Shown one piece after another: positions 58,879 through 64,000 of a stretch of 64,000 nt of DNA. A program made the translations under genes and the position numbers. Positions within the stretch are counted from its first letter, which is position 1. Each line of letters begins with the position of its first letter. The notes below the pieces were generated by a model. That model was not told the origin of the DNA, did not search any database, and saw only the letters and a list, made by a program, of their open reading frames with translations. The stretch comes from Microbacterium sp. SLBN-154 (GTDB lineage: Bacteria > Actinomycetota > Actinomycetes > Actinomycetales > Microbacteriaceae), in NCBI RefSeq assembly GCF_006715565.1, contig NZ_VFNL01000001.1:3410001-3474000 (forward strand), written 5' to 3'.

Positions 58879-60051
58879 TCAGCCGATCCGCTCGACGATC
58901 GTCGCGTTCGCCATGCCGCCGCCCTCGCACATCGTCTGCAGCCCGTAGCGACCGCCGGTCGCCTCGAGATACGCCAGCATCGTGCCGAGCAGCCGCGTGC
59001 CCGACGCCCCGACCGCGTGCCCAAGGGCGATCGCTCCGCCCCACGGGTTCAGCTTGGCCGGATCGGCGCCGATCTCGGCCAGCCAGGCGAGCGGCACCGA
59101 GGCGAACGCCTCATTCACCTCGTACGCGTCCAGGTCGTCGATCGACAGGCCACTCCGCTCGAGGATCCGCCGCGTCGCCGGGATCGGCCCGGTCAACATC
59201 ATGAGCGGATCGTCCCCGACCACCGCGAAGGAGTGGAACCGCGCCCGCGGTGTGAGCCCGAGCGCGAGCGCCCGCTCCTCGCTCATGATCAGCACCGCCG
59301 ACGCCGCATCGGTCAACGGCGACGAGTTGCCCGCCGTGATGCGCCACTGGAGCTCTGGGAAGCGCTGCACAAGCTCATCGGTGCGGAAAGCCGGCGCGAG
59401 CCCCGCGAGCTTCTCCGGCGTCGTCCCGACCCGCACCGTCTCATCCGTCGCAGATTCGACACCCTCGACCGGGATCACCTGCGAGGCGAAGCGATCATCG
59501 CTCCACGCCGCGGCAGCGCGTCGGTGGGACTCGGCGGCGAACGCATCCAGTTCTTCGCGTCCCAGGTTCCAGCGTTCGGCGATCAACTCCGCCGACACTC
59601 CCTGGTTCACGAGGCCTTCGGGATACCGGGCTCGCAGGCCGGATGACACAGACCCGCCCTGACGCGAAGAGCCGAGCGGCACCCGGCTCATCGACTCCAC
59701 TCCGCCGGCGATCACGATGTCGTACGCACCGGCGATCACGCCCTGCGCGGCGAAGTGCGCCGCCTGCTGGCTCGACCCGCACTGGCGGTCGATCGTCGTC
59801 GCCGGAACCGACTCGTCGAATCCCGCCGCGAGCACCGCCTGCCGCGCGATGTTCATCGCCTGGTCGCCGATCTGGCTCACGCATCCGAGGATCACATCGT
59901 CGACCTGGGCCGACTCCAGCCCGTTCCGCTCGAGCAGGCCCCGCAGCATCCCGGCGGCGAGATCCACCGGATGCACCCCGGAGAGCGCGCCACCCGGCTT
60001 CCCGCGCCCTGCGACGGTGCGGACGACATCGACGATGACCGCCCGCCTCAC
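58879..60051 (-). CDS. Acetyl-CoA acetyltransferase (thiolase)
   Basis: The 390-aa thiolase starts at GTG 60051, overlapping the thioesterase stop by 4 bp. The acylated Cys91 is in TIDRQCGSSQQAAHF. The catalytic His is in GGAIALGHAVGASG and the second Cys in CEGGGMANATI. It is the last gene of the prp operon and would handle 3-ketoacyl-CoA, possibly for propionyl-CoA supply. Confidence 0.95.
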   Translation of the reverse strand: MRRAVIVDVVRTVAGRGKPGGALSGVHPVDLAAGMLRGLLERNGLESAQVDDVILGCVSQIGDQAMNIARQAVLAAGFDESVPATTIDRQCGSSQQAAHFAAQGVIAGAYDIVIAGGVESMSRVPLGSSRQGGSVSSGLRARYPEGLVNQGVSAELIAERWNLGREELDAFAAESHRRAAAAWSDDRFASQVIPVEGVESATDETVRVGTTPEKLAGLAPAFRTDELVQRFPELQWRITAGNSSPLTDAASAVLIMSEERALALGLTPRARFHSFAVVGDDPLMMLTGPIPATRRILERSGLSIDDLDAYEVNEAFASVPLAWLAEIGADPAKLNPWGGAIALGHAVGASGTRLLGTMLAYLEATGGRYGLQTMCEGGGMANATIVERIG

Positions 60052-60509
60052 AGCGCCAGCCTCCGATCGGGGGCGGCGTACGAGCTCCGCTGCTCGATCA
60101 CCGCGAGAGTGCACCGCGAGATGCACACCAACCTGTCCGCGTCGTCCACGATCCGGATCTCCCACACGTGCGCCCGCCGGCCCAGGTGCACCGGCGACGC
60201 GGTGGCGGTGACCCACCCCGACGAGACCGGACGCACATGATTGGCGTTGATCTCCTGCCCCACGACGTGGAACTTCTCACGGTCGACGGCGAGATACCCG
60301 GCCCACGACGCCAGCGTCTCGGCGACGGCGACCGACGCCCCGCCGTGCAGGACGCCCGCCGGCTGCACCGTGCGGTGATCCACCGGCATGCGCCCGACCA
60401 GCGCGTCATCCCGCACCTCGACGATCTCGATGCCGAGATTCTCGATCATCGTGCCGGCCGCCATCGCTCCGAGGTCGACCGCGGCCACATCGCCGAACCA
60501 GATACTCAC
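60048..60509 (-). CDS. PaaI-type hot-dog thioesterase
   Basis: The 153-aa protein starts at GTG 60509. The motif QPAGVLHGGASVAVAETLASWAGY is typical of PaaI/ComA2 thioesterases, and VGQEINANHVRPVSSGWVTATASPVHLGRRAHVWEIRI follows. Both ends overlap neighbours by 4 bp. It may release CoA from stalled acyl-CoA in the propionate pathway. Confidence 0.9.
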   Translation of the reverse strand: MSIWFGDVAAVDLGAMAAGTMIENLGIEIVEVRDDALVGRMPVDHRTVQPAGVLHGGASVAVAETLASWAGYLAVDREKFHVVGQEINANHVRPVSSGWVTATASPVHLGRRAHVWEIRIVDDADRLVCISRCTLAVIEQRSSYAAPDRRLAL

Positions 60510-61696
60510 CCGGCCGACTCCTCCGGACGGTCGGCGACGGCCAGAACGGCCTCGTCGGGCACGTACCCCTCGACGTGCCGCTCGTCGGGGCCGTTGTACT
60601 CCGACAGCGGACGGATCAGCGCGTTCGCGCCCAGCTGCTCGATGACGTGGGCGGTCCACCCCACGATCCGCGCCGCGACGAACAGGGGCGTGAAGGTGAG
60701 GGTGTCGAAACCCATCAGGTTGTACGCCGGGCCCGACGGGTAGTCGAGGTTCGGGTAGATCCCCTTGCGCGAGACGAACTCCGACTCGAGCGTCTCGTAG
60801 AGCTCGGCGACATCGGGCCGGTCGTAGTGCGCGACGAGGGTGTCGAGCGCCGCCTTCATGGTCGGCACCCGAGAGTCGCCGCGCTTGTACACGCGGTGGC
60901 CGAAGCCCATGATCTTGCGCTTCTCGGCGAGCGCCGCGTCGAGCCACGGCACGACGTTCCCGGCCGAGCCGATCTCGTCGAAGATGTGCAGCACGGCCTC
61001 GTTCGCACCGCCGTGGAGGGGGCCCTTCAGGGCGCCGACCGCACCGACGACCGCCGAGTACAGGTCGCTGAGCGTCGAGGCGATGACCCGGGCAGTGAAG
61101 GTCGAGGCGTTGAAGGAGTGCTCGGCGTAGAGGATCATCGACCGGTTGAACGCGTCGACGACGACCGGATCGGCTTCCTCGCCGAAGGTCATCCAGAGAA
61201 AGTTCGCCGCGTAGTCGAGGTCATCTCGGGGCGCGACGGGCTGCTGACCCCGGCGGCGACGCTGACCGTAGGCGACGATGGCCGGAAGGACGGAGAACAG
61301 GCGGATGCTGCGCGCGAGGTTCTCCTCTGCACTCCCGCTCGCGTCGAGAACCGAGCCGGTACCGGCGAGATCCCGCGCGCCGATGAGGCTGAGAGCGGTC
61401 CGCACCTCGTCCATCGGGTGCGCATCGAGGGGAACCAGGTCGATCGCGGCCCGCACGTCGGCGGGAAGTGCGCGATACGAGCGCTCGGTCGCGCGAAGCT
61501 TCGCCAGCTCGACCTCGCTGGGCAGCTCTCCGTTCCACAGCAGGAAGGCCACCGCCTCGAACGGCTGGGTCGCGGCGAGCTCCTGCACCGGGTATCCGCG
61601 GTACAGCAGCGAGTTCGTCTCGGGGTTGACCTTCGAGACCGCCGTGTAGTCCACGACGACGCCGGCGAGGCCCTTCTTGATGTCGGGTTCGGTCAT
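60506..61696 (-). CDS. prpC: 2-methylcitrate synthase
   Basis: The 396-aa citrate-synthase-family protein starts at ATG 61696, with AAGGAG upstream. Catalytic histidines lie in GPLHGGANEAVL and GFGHRVYKRGDSRVPTM, and the Asp in the FVSRKGIYPNLDYPSGPAY region. The short form (~396 aa) and linkage to prpB/prpD indicate condensation of propionyl-CoA with oxaloacetate. Confidence 0.95.
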   Translation of the reverse strand: MTEPDIKKGLAGVVVDYTAVSKVNPETNSLLYRGYPVQELAATQPFEAVAFLLWNGELPSEVELAKLRATERSYRALPADVRAAIDLVPLDAHPMDEVRTALSLIGARDLAGTGSVLDASGSAEENLARSIRLFSVLPAIVAYGQRRRRGQQPVAPRDDLDYAANFLWMTFGEEADPVVVDAFNRSMILYAEHSFNASTFTARVIASTLSDLYSAVVGAVGALKGPLHGGANEAVLHIFDEIGSAGNVVPWLDAALAEKRKIMGFGHRVYKRGDSRVPTMKAALDTLVAHYDRPDVAELYETLESEFVSRKGIYPNLDYPSGPAYNLMGFDTLTFTPLFVAARIVGWTAHVIEQLGANALIRPLSEYNGPDERHVEGYVPDEAVLAVADRPEESAG

Positions 61697-61725
61697 GCGG
61701 TGCTCCTTTGCTGGCGTTTCGTCTC

Positions 61726-61775
61726 GCTTCGCTCGCTCAACGACCGGGGTGGTGCTTCGCTCGCTCAACGACCGG
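61726..61775. repeat. Tandem pair of GCTTCGCTCGCTCAACGACCGG repeats (family C)
   Basis: Two copies of a 22-bp unit, at 61726-61747 and 61754-61775, occur 28 bp apart. The second supplies the final codons and stop of prpB. A 15-bp part (CTCGCTCAACGACCG) recurs at 58278-58292, where it supplies the stop of the ATPase gene. Confidence 0.7.
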
Positions 61776-62673
61776 TGGTGTCGATCTGGAAGTTGAAGAC
61801 GTCCTGATCGAAGTGGGTGTAGTGCTCGTAGTCGATGAGGTCGTACAGGTCGGCGCGGTGCTGCATCTCGCCGAGCTTGGAGGTGAGGTGGCCCTCGTCG
61901 ACGAGCGTATCGAGGGCGCGCGACGCCGCCCCCATCGCGATCCGCAGCAGCGACACGGGCCAGATGACGATGTTGACACCGACATCCCGCAGCTGCGCCA
62001 CCGAGAAGAGGTCGCTCTTGCCGAACTCGGTCATGTTCGCCAGGATCGGCACGTCGATCGCACGCCTCACCGCCTCGAACTCCGACAGGTCGCGCATGGC
62101 CTCGGGGAAGATCGCGTCGGCTCCTGCGTCGACCAGGGCGCGGGCGCGGTCGATGGCGGCATCCAGGCCGTCGACGGCACGGATGTCGGTACGCGCCATG
62201 ATGAGGAAGTTCGCGTCGCGCCGCGCGTCCACCGCCGCGCGGATGCGCTGGATCGCGGTGTCCTCATCGACGACCGACTTGCCGTCGAGGTGACCGCACC
62301 GCTTCGGGTTGACCTGATCCTCGATGTGGGCTCCGGCGATCCCTGCGTCTTCGAGGGTCTGAATGGTGCGGGCAACGTTCATCGGCTCGCCGAACCCGGT
62401 GTCGGCGTCGATGAGCGCAGGCAGGTCGGTCATCCGCGCGATCTGCTGACCGCGACCGGCCACCTCGGGGAGGGTCGTGAGCCCGATGTCCGGAAGCCCC
62501 AGGTCGGCCGAGAGCACCGCCCCCGAGATGTAGACGCCCTCGAAACCCTTCCGCTCGATGAGGCGCGCCGACAGCGGGTTGAAGGCGCCGGGGAAGCGCA
62601 GGAGCTCGCCCGAGCGCAGCCGCTCGCGGAACGCGCGCCGCTTCTCGTGCGCGGGAACGGTGGAGTAGAGCAT
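61765..62673 (-). CDS. prpB: Methylisocitrate lyase
   Basis: The 302-aa protein has the lyase motif NPKRCGHLDGK with the catalytic Cys, preceded by DADTGFGEPMNVARTI and followed by IMARTDIRA and NIVIWPVSLLR. It cleaves 2-methylisocitrate to pyruvate and succinate. It overlaps prpD by one base and is separated from prpC by a repeat pair. Confidence 0.96.
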   Translation of the reverse strand: MLYSTVPAHEKRRAFRERLRSGELLRFPGAFNPLSARLIERKGFEGVYISGAVLSADLGLPDIGLTTLPEVAGRGQQIARMTDLPALIDADTGFGEPMNVARTIQTLEDAGIAGAHIEDQVNPKRCGHLDGKSVVDEDTAIQRIRAAVDARRDANFLIMARTDIRAVDGLDAAIDRARALVDAGADAIFPEAMRDLSEFEAVRRAIDVPILANMTEFGKSDLFSVAQLRDVGVNIVIWPVSLLRIAMGAASRALDTLVDEGHLTSKLGEMQHRADLYDLIDYEHYTHFDQDVFNFQIDTTGR

Positions 62674-64000
62674 CAGAAGAGGCCCTTGGGCGCCGGCGCG
62701 GTGGCGAGCACCCCGGGCTTGGCCACGATCGAGAGCTGCCGCACCTCGTCGGCGGTGAGCTCAGGGAGGCGCTCGGCGAGCTCGAGGAAGCGCTCGATCT
62801 CCTCCGGCGCGAGCACGGGCTCGGCGAGCAGCCGGAACTTGCGCACGTAGTCGTCCCGCGCGAAGGGCCGCGCCCCGAGCGGGTGCGCGTCGGCGACGGC
62901 GATCTCGTCTTCGATCACGGTGCCGTCGGTGAGCGTGATCACCACGCGACCACCGAAGGCCTTCTCGTTCGGGTCGTCGGAGTGGTACCGGCGAGTCCAC
63001 TCCGCGTCCTCGGCCGTGGTGATCTTCTGCCACAGCTCGACCGTGTCGGCCCGCCCCGCCCGCTCAGGCGTGTACGAGTCGACGTGGTGCCACCCGCCAT
63101 CCTGGAGGGCGACGGCGAAGATGTACGGGATCGAGTGGTCGAGCGTCTCGCGCGACGCGGTGGGATCGTACTTCTGCGGGTCGTTCGCACCCGAGCCGAT
63201 CACGTAGTGGGTGTGGTGCGAGGTGTGCAGCACGATCGAGGCCACGTTCGCGGGGTCGGTCGCCTCCGGGTGCTCGCCGTGGAGCTTGCGCGCCAGGTCG
63301 ATCCAGGCCTGCGCCTGGTACTCGGCCGAATGCTCCTTGGTGTACGAATCCAGAATGGCGCGCTTCGGCTCGCCCGCGGCGGGCAGCGGCACGTCATACG
63401 AGGCGTCCGGGCCGTCGAGCATCCACGCGATCACGCCGTCCTCACCCTCGTAGATCGGCGAGGGCGAAGTCTCGCCGCGCATCGCACGGTCGACGGCCTC
63501 GACCGCCATCTTCCCGGCGAACGCGGGCGCGTGGGCCTTCCAGGTGGAGATCTCGCCCTTGCGCGACTGCCGAGTGGCGGTGGTGGTGTGCAGAGCCTGA
63601 CCGACAGCCTGGTAGATCGTCTCGACGGGAAGGTCGAGCAGCGTGCCGATCCCGGCGGCCGCCGACGGGCCGAGGTGGGCGACGTGGTCGATCTTGTGCT
63701 TGTGCAGGCAGATCGCCCGCACCAGGTCGATCTGGATCTCGTATCCCGTGGCGATGCCGCGCAGCAACGCCCGCCCGTCGGCGCCGACGTGCTGGGCCAC
63801 GGCGAGGATCGGCGGGATGTTGTCGCCCGGGTGCGAGTAGTCGGCGGCGAGGAAGGTGTCGTGGTAATCGAGCTCCCGCACGGCCACGCCGTTCGCCCAC
63901 GCCGCCCACTCGGGGCTCGTGCGACGCTCGAGCGCGCACCCGAAGATCGTCGCGCCGTCGCCACCCACCGACACGGCGTGATCGAGCGCCTGCTGGCGTG
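62673..64000 (-). CDS. prpD: 2-methylcitrate dehydratase, 5' end outside window
   Basis: The visible C-terminal ~442 residues remain open to 64000 ([20 protein letters not shown] at the edge). MmgE/PrpD motifs are [66 protein letters not shown] and [17 protein letters not shown]. It dehydrates 2-methylcitrate. The true start lies beyond the window, since no in-frame start near 63974 is preceded by a stop. Confidence 0.95.
   Translation of the reverse strand, partial: RQQALDHAVSVGGDGATIFGCALERRTSPEWAAWANGVAVRELDYHDTFLAADYSHPGDNIPPILAVAQHVGADGRALLRGIATGYEIQIDLVRAICLHKHKIDHVAHLGPSAAAGIGTLLDLPVETIYQAVGQALHTTTATRQSRKGEISTWKAHAPAFAGKMAVEAVDRAMRGETSPSPIYEGEDGVIAWMLDGPDASYDVPLPAAGEPKRAILDSYTKEHSAEYQAQAWIDLARKLHGEHPEATDPANVASIVLHTSHHTHYVIGSGANDPQKYDPTASRETLDHSIPYIFAVALQDGGWHHVDSYTPERAGRADTVELWQKITTAEDAEWTRRYHSDDPNEKAFGGRVVITLTDGTVIEDEIAVADAHPLGARPFARDDYVRKFRLLAEPVLAPEEIERFLELAERLPELTADEVRQLSIVAKPGVLATAPAPKGLF

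Noticed and set aside
1-64000. CRISPR arrays, tRNA/rRNA genes, prophage or insertion sequences
   Set aside because: No regularly spaced direct repeats with unique spacers, no tRNA-like CCA/anticodon structure and no transposase, integrase or phage structural gene were seen.

Overview
The window is a high-GC actinobacterial chromosome segment with dense coding, many GTG/TTG starts and many start/stop overlaps of 1-4 bp. The gene set (standalone CofE for F420, ETF-linked acyl-CoA metabolism, small actinobacterial DUF proteins, surface enzymes ending in an LGVTG-type anchor) points to a member of the Microbacteriaceae close to Microbacterium. That placement is inference. I see no rRNA, tRNA, CRISPR array, prophage or transposase.

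Layout. 1-2132: the start of a secreted carbohydrate-binding protein and a divergent membrane-linked molybdopterin oxidoreductase. 2197-19268: a catabolic island. It has a plus-strand pair (IlvD/Edd dehydratase and FAD oxidoreductase) behind a palindromic promoter. A minus-strand train follows: UGSC-family protein, unknown 371-aa protein, small CxxC protein, two-subunit aconitase X, NMT1-like ABC transporter, IclR regulator. A divergent plus-strand operon completes it: alcohol dehydrogenase, MaoC hydratase, SDR, acyl-CoA ligase, amidohydrolase, acyl-CoA dehydrogenase. The island reads as uptake of an unknown small acid or amide, dehydration or oxidation, CoA activation and a beta-oxidation-like degradation. 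It is the least explained system here.

19275-28461: nitrogen catabolism. A second IclR regulator, ornithine aminotransferase, a DDAH-fold guanidine hydrolase and a 1237-aa PutA together suit arginine/ornithine/proline conversion to glutamate. A quinone-oxidoreductase-like gene, an XRE regulator/membrane-protein pair under a long palindrome, and a GNAT lie between them. 28483-32980: signalling. A bacteriophytochrome-GGDEF protein sits behind a 24-codon coupled upstream ORF, with an EAL phosphodiesterase and small paralogous DUF proteins nearby. 32987-37899: thioesterase, GNAT, CofE, and a three-gene cell-envelope sensing operon (histidine kinase, LuxR regulator, DUF4097-like protein).

37993-45102: a cytochrome b membrane protein with a repeat-built N-terminal tail, etfBA, a MarR regulator and a valine/isobutyrate catabolic operon. 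45275-57396: two very large surface enzymes, a 5'-nucleotidase with beta-propeller and an amylase-pullulanase fusion, plus small genes. LacI-type operators precede the amylopullulanase and the adjacent membrane-protein gene. 57685-64000: gene remnant, NUDIX, AAA ATPase, then the methylcitrate-cycle operon prpD-prpB-prpC with a thioesterase and a thiolase.

Three families of short dispersed repeats occur. One of them appears both between genes and, in frame, inside the cytochrome b coding sequence.
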